From Bacteroidales bacterium UBA6192 (GTDB lineage Bacteria > Bacteroidota > Bacteroidia > Bacteroidales > F082), in the NCBI GenBank assembly GCA_002422725.1, contig DITE01000023.1, positions 6,741 to 70,740 of the forward strand: a DNA stretch of 64,000 nt, written 5' to 3'. The notes under the pieces are model-generated. The model searched no databases and was not told the origin of the DNA. It saw only the letters and a list, made by a program, of their open reading frames with translations. A program made the translations under genes and the position numbers. The stretch's first letter is position 1. The number at the start of each line of letters is the position of its first letter. Of the stretch, positions 1 through 8,947 are shown in pieces.

Positions 1-910
1 CCAGATCAAGGTGCCTGTTTGTAGGAGCCTGATTGTCCAAGGCAAAATGCCAGTCGGCTGGCAAAAAATCAGTGGGTATGGCAACCACAGCAGCCACAAA
101 ACGATGTCCGGCATAGCCGGCTGTTGGCTCAAAGCCCGGGGGGTTCATATTCCAATCGCCACCGGCCACAACATAGTTTCCGGCTTTGTAATCACTCAGC
201 ATCTTGTTACGGATCACGTCAAGCTCCTGCTGCATCAATTCCTGGTTATTTACAAAGGCTGAATTGTGTGTGTTGAACACCACCAGATCCCGGCCATTCG
301 CCAGTGTATACCGGGTTTCGATAAAGCAACGATCGGGCAGAAATAATTTATCAGGCCAAGCTGAAATCTGTGGGTATGCAATACGCAAAGCAATTGATGG
401 TGAATACCTCGAAAAAGTCATCATCCCCGCATTGACGCTTCCCATGGGCGAAAGCAGGGGAACGGGCACATAAGGAACATTATAATTGGTCACTTTTACA
501 GCAGTGTACTGACTAAGTTGATCAGCCAGTAATTTTGCCTGATCAGTTTTGTAGGATCTTTTGGCTTTGAAATCGACTTCCTGCAACAGGAAAAAATCTG
601 TTTCGTTTTTACTTTTCAAAAATTGCAAAATGTTGCCAAGCCATTTTTCAGAGTCTTCTTTAGGCGCACGCACTTTTTTGCCACCATCATAAAAGAAATC
701 CATGTTTTGCCCAAGCCCGCCATATCCGATGTTCCAGCTCATCATGCTGATCGTATCCGGGATAACAAGTGTATTATTCAGGTTTTTCGGAACAGTTATA
801 TTTTCCATTTCGGTTGGTTTGAAATCGGTGGCACTAATGTACACCATAAAGATGATGAATAAATCCAGAGGAATGAGAAGTAGCAATAAGGCACGCAGGG
901 TTTTCTTCAT
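1..910 (-). CDS. Endonuclease/exonuclease/phosphatase family protein (3' end outside window)
   Basis: The frame is open from the ATG at 910 to the window edge, giving 303 codons without a stop, so the C-terminus is missing. The protein starts with MKK and a strongly hydrophobic stretch (about residues 6-25), so it is likely membrane-anchored or exported. It then shows the signature blocks of the Mg-dependent EEP fold (DNase I/exonuclease III/sphingomyelinase superfamily): SWNIGYGG with Asn60, LLQEVD with Glu111, VVFNTHNS, and VVAGGDWNMN near the visible end. These are metal- and phosphate-binding positions in the family. The catalytic His block near the C-terminus lies outside the window. The substrate (phosphodiester in DNA, lipid or other) cannot be read from the sequence. 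No gene overlaps it on the other strand. Confidence 0.85.
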   Translation of the reverse strand, partial: MKKTLRALLLLLIPLDLFIIFMVYISATDFKPTEMENITVPKNLNNTLVIPDTISMMSWNIGYGGLGQNMDFFYDGGKKVRAPKEDSEKWLGNILQFLKSKNETDFFLLQEVDFKAKRSYKTDQAKLLADQLSQYTAVKVTNYNVPYVPVPLLSPMGSVNAGMMTFSRYSPSIALRIAYPQISAWPDKLFLPDRCFIETRYTLANGRDLVVFNTHNSAFVNNQELMQQELDVIRNKMLSDYKAGNYVVAGGDWNMNPPGFEPTAGYAGHRFVAAVVAIPTDFLPADWHFALDNQAPTNRHLDL

Positions 911-1075
911 TTGTCAAAGTGGGTATGAATCAGGGGATAAAAGTACGAAAATCAATATCAGAAACCCTGTGAGGTTTAAAAATGCTTGTTATCTTGCATG
1001 AATTAACAATTTTTATCAGGCTAAGCGTTTAGTTCCTTGAAACTTCGTTTTATTTTCGCTGAATAAACCACATCA

Positions 1076-1693
1076 TTGCGCAACCGGATAATCATACTCC
1101 TCTTATTCATGCCTTTTTTGCTCCCGGCTCAGGAAAAAGTCTGGATTGAGGGTAGGGTGAAATCGTCTGACAGCCTGATTAATTTGCAGAATGTTCACGT
1201 AATCAGTAAACTGGCAAGAAGTGGAACCATAACCGATGATGATGGACGATTCTGGCTGAGGGGATATCCCACCGATACACTGCTGTTTAGTTCGATTGGT
1301 TTTCGGAGGAAGATTGTTGGTTTTTCGCAAGCTCAAATCAGTTCGGAGGGAGTTTTTGAAGTATTGATGGCAAAGGATACAGTGAAAATGGAAGAAGTGG
1401 TTGTAAGGGCTTTTTACGACTGGGACACATTTAAGTATCTGTTTGTCAACATGACTACCATTAAGCCCACCGAACTTGAACGATTGAATGAAGAACTCGA
1501 AACATCGCTTATGTATGTGCGCCCGGCACCTTTTACCATCAAAGGGCCTATTCAGGCTTTATACGATGTATTCAATGATATGGCCAGGTTGCAGCGCAGG
1601 CTCGAGCGCAACAGGAAGTGGTACAACAAGCAGATGATCCGTGAAGGCCGCATTCAGGACACCATTCCAGAAAAGCCTGATCACATAAAATGA
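1076..1693 (+). CDS. Exported protein with CarboxypepD_reg-like beta-sandwich domain
   Basis: This is a 205-residue protein with an N-terminal hydrophobic segment (IIILLLFMPFLLPAQ) typical of a signal peptide, with cleavage expected after the Ala-Gln. Residues about 22-85 (GRVKSSDSLINLQNVHVI, DDDGRFWLRGY, LLFSSIGFRR) match the carboxypeptidase-regulatory-like domain common at the N-terminus of Bacteroidota surface proteins. The C-terminal half is basic and predicted helical (FNDMARLQRRLERNRKWYN), with no recognised domain. The chosen start is a TTG that includes the complete signal peptide; the first in-frame ATG is 11 codons later and would cut the hydrophobic core. Stand-alone proteins of this kind are often of unknown function, and none is claimed here. 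Confidence 0.75.
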   Translation: MRNRIIILLLFMPFLLPAQEKVWIEGRVKSSDSLINLQNVHVISKLARSGTITDDDGRFWLRGYPTDTLLFSSIGFRRKIVGFSQAQISSEGVFEVLMAKDTVKMEEVVVRAFYDWDTFKYLFVNMTTIKPTELERLNEELETSLMYVRPAPFTIKGPIQALYDVFNDMARLQRRLERNRKWYNKQMIREGRIQDTIPEKPDHIK

Positions 1694-1731
1694 AATCTGT
1701 TTTTTTTTCGAATAGCCGCTAATCCCCGGAC

Positions 1732-2238
1732 TTATTCCTTTGGGTCATCTTCCAGCAATGATATGGTTTTTTGCAAAATGACCGTGTTTGGTATCGACAC
1801 TAGCTGGTTGTCGTGTGTACGTATATACATGAAAAACAAGGAAATGTTTTCAACTACACCTTCAATGGGATAGTCTTTGTCCAGTATACGGATGTGTCCT
1901 CCAATGCGGATGGGATGGTTAAAGAAAAGGATCAGACTCGACGTGATGTTGGAAAGTATGGACCATTGAGCAAAAAATCCAATACCCAGAATGGTTAAAG
2001 CTGAAGTGATAAACAGGATTACCTGTTGGGAATCGACTCCCCAGATAGCTATTGCCACAACGAATCCAACCATAATGATAAAGAAGTTAATGATTTTGGA
2101 TATGATCCTTTTGCGTTCGAGAGCAAAATGAAACTTGTTCATGAATTTATTCACTATGCTGCGCAACAGTATTTTGGTTGAGGCAAGGGTGACAAGCATA
2201 ATGATTGTTTGAAGCAGTTGGAGCTGAAATGGTTTCAT
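1732..2238 (-). CDS. Small MscS-family mechanosensitive channel protein
   Basis: A 168-residue membrane protein. Residues about 8-25, 45-65 and 72-110 are hydrophobic. The third stretch (ALTILGIGFFAQWSILSNITSSLILFFNHPIRIGGHIRI) matches the MscS pore helix followed by the conserved start of the cytoplasmic beta domain, where MscS proteins have a PFxxGD-like turn (here HPIRIGGHI). Known MscS proteins open under membrane tension to release solutes during osmotic downshock. The protein is shorter than E. coli MscS (286 aa) and lacks most of the lower vestibule domain, ending soon after the beta domain (QLVSIPNTVILQKTI). It lies 23 bp downstream of comF on the same strand, so the two may be co-transcribed. 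Short MscS-domain proteins are common in Bacteroidota. Confidence 0.85.
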   Translation of the reverse strand: MKPFQLQLLQTIIMLVTLASTKILLRSIVNKFMNKFHFALERKRIISKIINFFIIMVGFVVAIAIWGVDSQQVILFITSALTILGIGFFAQWSILSNITSSLILFFNHPIRIGGHIRILDKDYPIEGVVENISLFFMYIRTHDNQLVSIPNTVILQKTISLLEDDPKE

Positions 2239-2261
2239 AATGGGTTTGGGTTAATTGGATT

Positions 2262-2951
2262 TTAGCTGGTTGCACATGCCGCCGCTGCCACACTTACCCT
2301 GATCGAGCCGGCCTTTGAAAGGGCAATGGCACAGGCTTCTATCGTTGACCCGGTGGTGATCACATCGTCAATTAGCAGTATGTGTTTGCCGGCAAATGCT
2401 TCAGGGTTTTTGAGCACAAAAATACCTTTTACATTTTCCCATCGGGCCGCTCGCGATTTTTTTGTTTGCGTGGCGGTTGTGCTTGCCCTGATCAGGTTGT
2501 TGATGTTCACCGGCCAGTTGGTCATTTCTGAAATGCCTTTGGCGATCACTTCACTTTGATTATACCCTCTTTTACGCTGCCGTTTTGGGTGCAGGGGAAC
2601 CGGAACAATCACATCAATGCTTCTGTACAGTGGCGATTCAATCAGTCTTTTGCCAAGTTCCTGCCCGAGAAAAATACCGGCATCCCGGTTATTTTTGTAT
2701 TTAAGCTCGTGGATCAGATGCTGAACTTTACCCTTTTTCGAGAAAAAATACATCCCGGTAACCTGCTCAAAGCGTATCCGGCCCCAGAACATGCGGGCAA
2801 CGGGATTATCGGTCACCAGCTCATATCCTGTATCGGGCAGCAGGTGCCTGCACGACAGGCAAACTGTGTTCTCGTTACGGTGCAGCAGGGTGCCACAGGC
2901 AGCACATATCTCCGGATAGAAAAGCGACAACAGGTCATTTAATAAGCGCAT
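2262..2951 (-). CDS. comF: ComF family amidophosphoribosyltransferase-like protein
   Basis: The N-terminus carries a four-cysteine zinc ribbon (C16xxC19, C31xxC34), as in ComF/GntX proteins. The C-terminal half holds the phosphoribosyltransferase PRPP-binding loop (ILLIDDVITTGST) and the conserved block KRQRKRGYNQSEVIAKGI. ComF proteins are linked to DNA uptake in naturally competent bacteria; the biochemical role of the PRTase fold in them is not settled. The ATG at 2951 was chosen because it places the protein start just before LLNDLLSLFYPEICAACG, the usual family N-terminus. A TTG six codons upstream would only add residues unlike the family. The gene is divergent from the ABC ATPase gene and upstream of the MscS gene. 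Confidence 0.9.
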   Translation of the reverse strand: MRLLNDLLSLFYPEICAACGTLLHRNENTVCLSCRHLLPDTGYELVTDNPVARMFWGRIRFEQVTGMYFFSKKGKVQHLIHELKYKNNRDAGIFLGQELGKRLIESPLYRSIDVIVPVPLHPKRQRKRGYNQSEVIAKGISEMTNWPVNINNLIRASTTATQTKKSRAARWENVKGIFVLKNPEAFAGKHILLIDDVITTGSTIEACAIALSKAGSIRVSVAAAACATS

Positions 2952-3043
2952 GTTGGCTTGTGTTTGCAAAACGAAATTAAGAAGAATTGCACAATTGGCC
3001 TATCATTTTCTTTGCTATCTTTCGTCCTCAAGGCTGTTTTCTT

Positions 3044-3051
3044 TACCTTTG
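3044..3051 (+). promoter_or_regulatory. Bacteroidota -7 box (TACCTTTG) for the ABC ATPase gene
   Basis: TACCTTTG fits TAnnTTTG and lies 22 bp before the ATG at 3074. A weak TTCG at 3021-3024 sits 19 bp upstream in the -33 position. Its place downstream of an earlier in-frame ATG (2987) argues that translation starts at 3074. Confidence 0.55.
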
Positions 3052-3073
3052 TTCACTAGATTTCCGCCTCACC

Positions 3074-4783
3074 ATGCCACAAAACCCGCTGCTTCGGCTC
3101 GAATCGCTCAATGTGTTGTTCAAACAGGCCTCAGGGTGGTTTCCTGCCGTGACGGAGGCAAACTTTAGCCTCGAAGCCGGAAAAACCCTTGGTATTGTGG
3201 GCGAGTCGGGCTCGGGCAAGTCGGTCACTTCGCTTGCCCTGATTGGACTCCTCCCACCGGGTCAGTCGAGGGTTGAAGCCCAAAAAATGATCTTCGAGGG
3301 TCACGACATTCTTCATCTGAATTATAAGCAACGTTCGGCAATACGCGGCAACCGTATGGCCATGATTTTTCAGGAGCCCATGACTTCGCTCAATCCGGTG
3401 TTCCGATGTGGATATCAGGTGGCTGAAGCCATTCAGGCTCACCGTCCCATGATTAGAAGCGAAGCTTACCGTGAAGTTATTGAGCTGTTTCATAAAGTGA
3501 AACTGCCCAGGCCTGCCGAAATGTTTCGGGCTTACCCTCACGAAATCTCTGGCGGACAAAAACAGCGGGTGATGATTGCGATGGCCATTGCCAATAAGCC
3601 CTCTTTGCTTATCGCCGATGAACCCACCACGGCATTGGATGTGACGGTGCAGAAAGATATCCTGAACCTGTTGAAAAGCCTGCAACAAGAAACAGGCATG
3701 GCCATGATTTTTATTTCACACGACCTGAATGTTGTGGGAAGTATTGCCGATACGATTGCGGTGATGCATCAGGGACGTATCGTCGAACAGGGTGACACCC
3801 ATCGTGTTATGCATGCACCGCATCACAACTACACCAAAAACCTACTGGCTTGCCGGCCTCCTAAAGATGTGCGTCTGAGCCGTTTGCCCGTGTCATCCGA
3901 ATTTAACAGCAACCGCTGGCCTGGCGGGCCTGAACAGCTGCGAAAAGAACTGGCTGTTGATCCAGCTGATCGGTTAGCGTGGCATAATGAATTATACACG
4001 CGCGAACCCCTTCTGAAAGTAGACCAGTTGAAGGTGTGGTTTCCTGTTCGTCACGGTTTATTCGCGAAGGTTAGAAATCACATAAAGGCTGTTGACACAG
4101 TGAGTTTTGAGGTGTTTCCGGGCGAAACCCTGGGTTTGGTGGGCGAATCGGGCTGCGGCAAAACAACCCTTGGCAGGGCTATTCTCAGGTTGCAGACCTA
4201 TGATTCAGGATCGGTTATATATGAAAATCAGGATATAACAAAACTTGGAGCAGGGGAGATGCGGAGGTTGCGAAAAAAAATTCAGATCGTGTTTCAGGAT
4301 CCCTATTCATCGCTTAACCCCAGAATTCCGATTGGCGAGGCCATTAAAGAACCAATGATAGTGCATGGATTGCATGGTGATGATAAAACACGGAAAGCAA
4401 AAGTGATGGAATTGCTCCATCAGGTAGGCATGGAACCGGATCACTACTACCGTTATCCGCATGAGTTTTCGGGTGGGCAGCGCCAGCGAATCTGCATTGC
4501 CCGCGCTCTGGCGGTGGAACCACGTTTACTGGTTTGCGACGAATCGGTGTCGGCACTCGATGTGTCGGTGCAGGCTCAGGTGCTCAACCTGCTGAATAAG
4601 TTGAAAATTGAATTGGGGCTTACATACATCTTTATCTCACACGATTTGTCTGTCGTCCGCTTTATGTCGGACCGTATTATGGTGATGCGAAATGGGATTA
4701 TGGAAGAACTGGCCGAAGCTGACAGCCTTTACGAAAACCCGCAAAACGAATACACCCGGAAGCTGATTGCGGCTATTCCGTGA
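3074..4783 (+). CDS. Fused di-ATPase of a peptide/nickel-type ABC transporter (DppD-DppF-like)
   Basis: A 569-residue protein with two complete ABC ATPase modules in tandem. Module 1 has Walker A GESGSGKS, signature SGGQKQR and Walker B LLIADEPTTALD. Module 2 has Walker A GESGCGKTT, signature SGGQRQR and Walker B LLVCDESVSALD. This arrangement, with the oligopeptide-type linker after each module, matches fused Dpp/Opp/Gsi-type ATPases that power uptake of peptides or related solutes. The second module has Ser after the catalytic Glu where Pro is more usual. No permease or binding protein is adjacent, so the partners must be elsewhere. An open frame extends 29 codons further upstream, but the -7 box at 3044-3051 and family length favour the ATG at 3074. 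Confidence 0.92.
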   Translation: MPQNPLLRLESLNVLFKQASGWFPAVTEANFSLEAGKTLGIVGESGSGKSVTSLALIGLLPPGQSRVEAQKMIFEGHDILHLNYKQRSAIRGNRMAMIFQEPMTSLNPVFRCGYQVAEAIQAHRPMIRSEAYREVIELFHKVKLPRPAEMFRAYPHEISGGQKQRVMIAMAIANKPSLLIADEPTTALDVTVQKDILNLLKSLQQETGMAMIFISHDLNVVGSIADTIAVMHQGRIVEQGDTHRVMHAPHHNYTKNLLACRPPKDVRLSRLPVSSEFNSNRWPGGPEQLRKELAVDPADRLAWHNELYTREPLLKVDQLKVWFPVRHGLFAKVRNHIKAVDTVSFEVFPGETLGLVGESGCGKTTLGRAILRLQTYDSGSVIYENQDITKLGAGEMRRLRKKIQIVFQDPYSSLNPRIPIGEAIKEPMIVHGLHGDDKTRKAKVMELLHQVGMEPDHYYRYPHEFSGGQRQRICIARALAVEPRLLVCDESVSALDVSVQAQVLNLLNKLKIELGLTYIFISHDLSVVRFMSDRIMVMRNGIMEELAEADSLYENPQNEYTRKLIAAIP

Positions 4784-4799
4784 TAACTAAAAATTATCT

Positions 4800-5050
4800 C
4801 TTTGTGTCACTCTGTGATTCTTAGCGCAACTTTGTGCAATAGCTATTACACAGAGAGCCACAAAGAAGACACTAAGGTTCTCAAAGTAGAAGATAAAACA
4901 TCAAAATAGAAAGCAGTCAGGATAGTTTTTATTGATTTTTAATCAATTATCACTTTGTGTCGCTCTGTGATTCTTCGAGCAACTTTGTGCAATAGCTATT
5001 ACACAGAGAGCCACAAAGAAGAAGATAAAACATCAAAATAGAAAGCAGTC
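4800..5050. repeat. Two direct copies of a hairpin-forming intergenic repeat
   Basis: Copy 1 spans 4800-4918 and copy 2 spans 4953-5050. Each begins CTTTGTGTC.CTCTGTG, continues to the near-complement CACAGAGAGCCACAAAG about 50 bp later, and ends with AAGATAAAACATCAAAATAG AAAGCAGTC. The second copy lacks about 20 bp after the inverted repeat. Each copy can fold into a long imperfect stem. The 327-bp gap between the ABC ATPase and rnr consists mostly of these copies and holds no gene. Confidence 0.8.
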
Positions 5051-5063
5051 CAAACCGGCTGCA

Positions 5064-5094
5064 TTGAAACCCATCCGAACAATGATTACCTTTG
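5064..5094 (+). promoter_or_regulatory. Promoter of rnr (TTG / TACCTTTG)
   Basis: The -7 box TACCTTTG is at 5087-5094 and a TTG -33 element at 5064-5066, separated by 20 bp. The ATG of rnr follows 17 bp after the -7 box. Confidence 0.6.
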
Positions 5095-5110
5095 CCAAAA
5101 CAGCCTAGCC

Positions 5111-7291
5111 ATGTCAAGAAAGAAAAACGCCGGAACCGGCAAGAAAGACACCTTTACCAATACCATACTGAGCATTTTTGGTGCCAATCCATTCAAAGCC
5201 TACAATTACAAACAGATTGCCAAACTGTTGGGCATCAAGGACAAGGCCGGAAAAGACCTTGTCGTGAACATACTCGAGGAGCTCAAGAAAGCTGGTCAGC
5301 TGACCGAAGACAAACCATTCAGGTATATGCTGAGCAAAAAAGTGCTGAGTGAATTTACCAATAAGAAAGATTTTGTCACCGGAAAGGTAGATATGAAAAG
5401 CACCGGTAAAGCCTATGTGAGCCCCGACAATGGTGGGGAAGACATTTTCATAGGCCCTAACAACACTGCCCAGGCACTTCACGAAGACCTTGTGAAGGTG
5501 ATGCTTTTCCCCAAAAGGAAAAACCACAAGACCGAAGGACAAATTGTTGAGATCATCAAACGAAACAAAACCGACTATGTGGGTGTGATTGAGGTGGGCA
5601 AGGAATTCGGCTTTTTGATCCCTGACAGCCAGAATATGGCCGTGGATATTTTTGTTCCCAAATCGGCCCTGAACAAAGCAAAGAACGGCGAAAAAGTGAT
5701 TGTCAGGATTACCGACTGGCCCGAGCAATCCAAAAACCCATTTGGCGAGGTGATCCATGTGCTTGGCAAACCCGGTGAGAACAATGTGGAAATGCAATCG
5801 ATTCTGGCCGAGCACAGTTTCCCGCTTTCATTCTCCGCGGAGGTTGAACGCCAGGCCGATGCAATCAGCGATGTGATCGGCGAGGCAGAATTGGCCAGAA
5901 GGCGGGATTTCAGGGAAATTACCACCCTTACCATTGATCCGGCCGATGCCAAGGATTTTGACGATGCCCTTTCGCTCCGGAAACTCGAAAACGGAAATTG
6001 GGAAGTGGGCGTGCATATTGCCGATGTGTCGCACTTTGTTACCGAAGGATCGGCCATTGACGCCGAGGCCCAGGAGCGCGGCACCTCAGTCTATCTGGTC
6101 GACCGTGTTATTCCCATGCTGCCCGAGAAGCTATCGAATATGGTATGCTCACTCAGACCCAACGAAGATAAACTGTGTTTTGCTGCGGTCTTTGAACTCA
6201 ACAGCGAAGCCGAGATACTCCATGAATGGTTTGGAAAAACAGTGATCAGGTCGGTCAGACGTTTCAACTACGACGAAGTGCAGGCCATACTCGAAGGTGG
6301 CGAAGGCGACCTGAAAGAAGAATTGCTGCTTCTCAACGGTCTTGCTGTCAAACTCAGGGCCAAAAGAATGGCCAGTGGTTCCATCAATTTCCACTCTGAA
6401 GAGGTCAAGTTTATCCTCGATGCCAATGGCAAGCCAATCGACACCTTCGTGAAAGTGCAGAAAGAAAGCAATATGCTCATCGAAGACTTTATGTTGCTGG
6501 CCAACAAAAGGGTAGCCGAACATATTGGCAAACCAGAGGGCAAAAAGAAGCCCAAAACATTCATTTACAGGATACACGACGAACCAAACCCTGAGAAACT
6601 GAATACTTTTGTCCAGTTTGTTTCCAAGCTGGGTTACCAGATGAACATCAGCTCGCGGCAACGCTTAGTTACTTCATACAACAAACTTTTTGAAGCGGTG
6701 GAAGGGAAAGGGGAGAAATCCCTCATCGAAACGGTTGCCATCCGCACTATGGCCAAAGCCGAATACAGCACACAAAATATCGGGCATTATGGTTTGGCTT
6801 TCCCCTACTATACCCACTTCACTTCGCCCATCCGCCGCTATCCCGACTTAATGGTGCACCGGCTGCTTGAGAAGTACCTCGAAGGCAAACCATCGGTGAA
6901 AGAGGAAGACTATGAGCCTGTTTGCCAGCACGCTTCGGAAATGGAACGCCGGGCTGCCGAAATGGAACGCGAATCGGTGAAGTACAAACAGGCCGAATAC
7001 CTGATGGATAAGATCGGAAAGATGTTCGATGGACAGATATCAGGCGTGAGCAAGTGGGGCATTTTTGTCGAACTGAAAGGCAGCAAATGCGAAGGCATGG
7101 TGCGTTACAACGAGATGCCGGGAGATTATTACTACCTCGATGAAGACAACTACCAGGTGATTGGTCAGAGTCACGGCAAAGTGTTCAGGCTGGGTGATCC
7201 GGTAACGATCAGGGTAAAAAAGGTGGACCTTGCCCGGAAAAAACTCGATTTTGTTATCGTAAACACCGATCCGGCAAGGGATTGGGATTGA
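5111..7291 (+). CDS. rnr: Ribonuclease R (3'-5' exoribonuclease)
   Basis: A 726-residue protein with the full RNase II/R domain order: an N-terminal winged-helix region (about 25-80), two OB cold-shock domains (about 85-235, including VSPDNGGEDIFIG), a central RNB catalytic domain (about 255-590) and a C-terminal S1 domain (about 640-715). The RNB active-site block TIDPADAKDFDDALS has the conserved aspartates, and HFTSPIRRYPDLMVHR is the typical RNB C-terminal motif. The enzyme degrades structured RNA processively from the 3' end in mRNA and rRNA turnover. The basic C-terminal tail found in E. coli RNase R is short here. Its end is 4 bp from the convergent T9SS gene. Confidence 0.96.
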   Translation: MSRKKNAGTGKKDTFTNTILSIFGANPFKAYNYKQIAKLLGIKDKAGKDLVVNILEELKKAGQLTEDKPFRYMLSKKVLSEFTNKKDFVTGKVDMKSTGKAYVSPDNGGEDIFIGPNNTAQALHEDLVKVMLFPKRKNHKTEGQIVEIIKRNKTDYVGVIEVGKEFGFLIPDSQNMAVDIFVPKSALNKAKNGEKVIVRITDWPEQSKNPFGEVIHVLGKPGENNVEMQSILAEHSFPLSFSAEVERQADAISDVIGEAELARRRDFREITTLTIDPADAKDFDDALSLRKLENGNWEVGVHIADVSHFVTEGSAIDAEAQERGTSVYLVDRVIPMLPEKLSNMVCSLRPNEDKLCFAAVFELNSEAEILHEWFGKTVIRSVRRFNYDEVQAILEGGEGDLKEELLLLNGLAVKLRAKRMASGSINFHSEEVKFILDANGKPIDTFVKVQKESNMLIEDFMLLANKRVAEHIGKPEGKKKPKTFIYRIHDEPNPEKLNTFVQFVSKLGYQMNISSRQRLVTSYNKLFEAVEGKGEKSLIETVAIRTMAKAEYSTQNIGHYGLAFPYYTHFTSPIRRYPDLMVHRLLEKYLEGKPSVKEEDYEPVCQHASEMERRAAEMERESVKYKQAEYLMDKIGKMFDGQISGVSKWGIFVELKGSKCEGMVRYNEMPGDYYYLDEDNYQVIGQSHGKVFRLGDPVTIRVKKVDLARKKLDFVIVNTDPARDWD

Positions 7292-7295
7292 ACAC

Positions 7296-8891
7296 TCAGC
7301 GCACTACCAACCTCCCCCATTGCCATTTGTTGCCATCCCACAACCTTACAACATACAAACCGACAGGGAGCTCAGCGGTTTCTATCATGTGAAAATTGCT
7401 CGCGGGTTGTGCCTTGTAGAGCAGCATACCTGTGGAGCTGTAAAGCTCTATTTGCATGTCTGTTAAGGGAATATTTGCAGGCAGTTGCAGCCATGCTTCG
7501 GTGGCGGCGGGGTTGGGGAAGATGTTAATTGATTGCTGGTTTGCAACCGGATTGTGTATATGGGTGGTATCATCAAGGGCTATTTCGAACAACCAGGCAT
7601 TGTAGTTGTGGAAGGTGCCGCATTGCACATCAAATGAAGGGCTGAAATTGCTTGATGCCGCAAACACATAATTGTAATCGCTTTTTTTGAGGACTGTATG
7701 CGGGTTTTCCAGCCTTTCACTCCACTTACCCCCGTAACATTGCTGCCACAGCAATTCACCTTCACCATTTAATTTAACTACCCATATATCAGTATAATTG
7801 TGAGCAATGGAATGGTTGCCACTGACATCGCCATCAATAGAATTTGTTGTGCCAATGACAACAAAACCGCCATCAACTGTCTGAGTAATATAATTTGGAT
7901 TATCGCTGCGATAACCTCCCAGACATTTCTGCCAAACGATCTCCATTTGATTGTCCAAACGAACTACCCATATGTCGCTTTTCTCTTCAGGTTGGTTGCC
8001 ATGAAAACCTGAAACATCTCCATCGTTAGAGTGTGTGAAGGCAATGAAAGAATAACCATCATCCAGTTCAATGAATGAGTAACCCAGATCGTAATGACTA
8101 CCGCCATAGCAATACTGCGTAAGGATGTTGCCCTGTAGGTCAAGCTCAACGATCCACACATCGCCCCAGGCTCCGTCAGGAAAACATTCAACAAGCCCCC
8201 CGTGCCACTGCGCTGCCCCGATCATCATGATGTAACCTGCCTTGTTCACGATCATCGACATGCAATTGTCAAGGCCATCATTGCCCAGGGTCTTCTCCCA
8301 CTCAAGATTGCCCAACGAATCGCATTTAGCCATCCAGCAATCGCCGATGCCATAAAAATGGGTCACATCGCCACCACCAGTCCCTATACGGTCTATCATC
8401 ACAAAACCGCCATCAGGGGTCAGGATCAAGTCCCTTGGATTGTCAACTCCAGTACAACCATAGGTTTTCTCCCATAGGATATCACCCAGTCCATTGATTT
8501 TAACAACCCATAAATCTGCAAAACCATTGTTCCCGGATTGAACATCACCATCTGTTGATCCGGCATATCCAAAAATAAAGTACTCATCCTCAGATTTCTT
8601 AATCAATTTTTCAGGTGTTTCGCCAGATGAACCACCATAACATTTTTCCCAAAGCATTATGCCAACACTATCGGTGCGTACCAACCAAATATCATTCGAG
8701 CCGTGATAGTTGGTAACCCCTTCTCCCGAATTCACTTCAAGGCCAAATAAATACCCTTCACCAATAGATACAATTCCAAAAGCAAAGACATTTTCATCGT
8801 TTCCATAACACTGTTGCCATTTGATTACAGGGATTTGGGAAAAGGTGTTTAAGGTGCAAAAAAATAAGAAAGCAATTAAAAGATTTTTCAT
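7296..8891 (-). CDS. T9SS-exported repeat protein, probable beta-propeller
   Basis: This 531-residue protein starts with a clear signal peptide (MKNLLIAFLFFCTLNTFSQ). Residues about 22-440 contain roughly seven degenerate blocks of 50-60 residues built around the pattern DIWVVKLN..G..LWQ.CYGG followed by a glycine-rich turn (TxDGGFVVIG, DGDVSG). This fits a beta-propeller-like repeat. The C-terminus (about 450-531: NIFPNPAATEAWLQLP, LPVGLYVVRLWDG) is a type A T9SS sorting domain, so the protein is expected on the cell surface or released. The function of this family is not known; similar proteins are abundant in Bacteroidota. It is convergent with rnr. Confidence 0.88.
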   Translation of the reverse strand: MKNLLIAFLFFCTLNTFSQIPVIKWQQCYGNDENVFAFGIVSIGEGYLFGLEVNSGEGVTNYHGSNDIWLVRTDSVGIMLWEKCYGGSSGETPEKLIKKSEDEYFIFGYAGSTDGDVQSGNNGFADLWVVKINGLGDILWEKTYGCTGVDNPRDLILTPDGGFVMIDRIGTGGGDVTHFYGIGDCWMAKCDSLGNLEWEKTLGNDGLDNCMSMIVNKAGYIMMIGAAQWHGGLVECFPDGAWGDVWIVELDLQGNILTQYCYGGSHYDLGYSFIELDDGYSFIAFTHSNDGDVSGFHGNQPEEKSDIWVVRLDNQMEIVWQKCLGGYRSDNPNYITQTVDGGFVVIGTTNSIDGDVSGNHSIAHNYTDIWVVKLNGEGELLWQQCYGGKWSERLENPHTVLKKSDYNYVFAASSNFSPSFDVQCGTFHNYNAWLFEIALDDTTHIHNPVANQQSINIFPNPAATEAWLQLPANIPLTDMQIELYSSTGMLLYKAQPASNFHMIETAELPVGLYVVRLWDGNKWQWGRLVVR

Positions 8892-8899
8892 CGTTAATA

Positions 8900-8942
8900 A
8901 AAACCTGAACCATTCCCTGTTTTTGGGGAATGGTTCAGGTTT
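8900..8942 (-). terminator. Intrinsic terminator downstream of the orphan T9SS-domain gene
   Basis: A perfect 17-bp inverted repeat (AAACCTGAACCATTCCC and its complement) with an 8-nt loop is followed on the minus strand by TTTTATTAA. It lies between the stop of the 8948-9208 gene and the start of the next minus-strand gene. Confidence 0.75.
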
Positions 8943-8947
8943 ATGTT

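Noticed and set aside
5114..6661. Long minus-strand frames opposite rnr
   Set aside because: They are shadows of a well-supported gene; their products have no family features.
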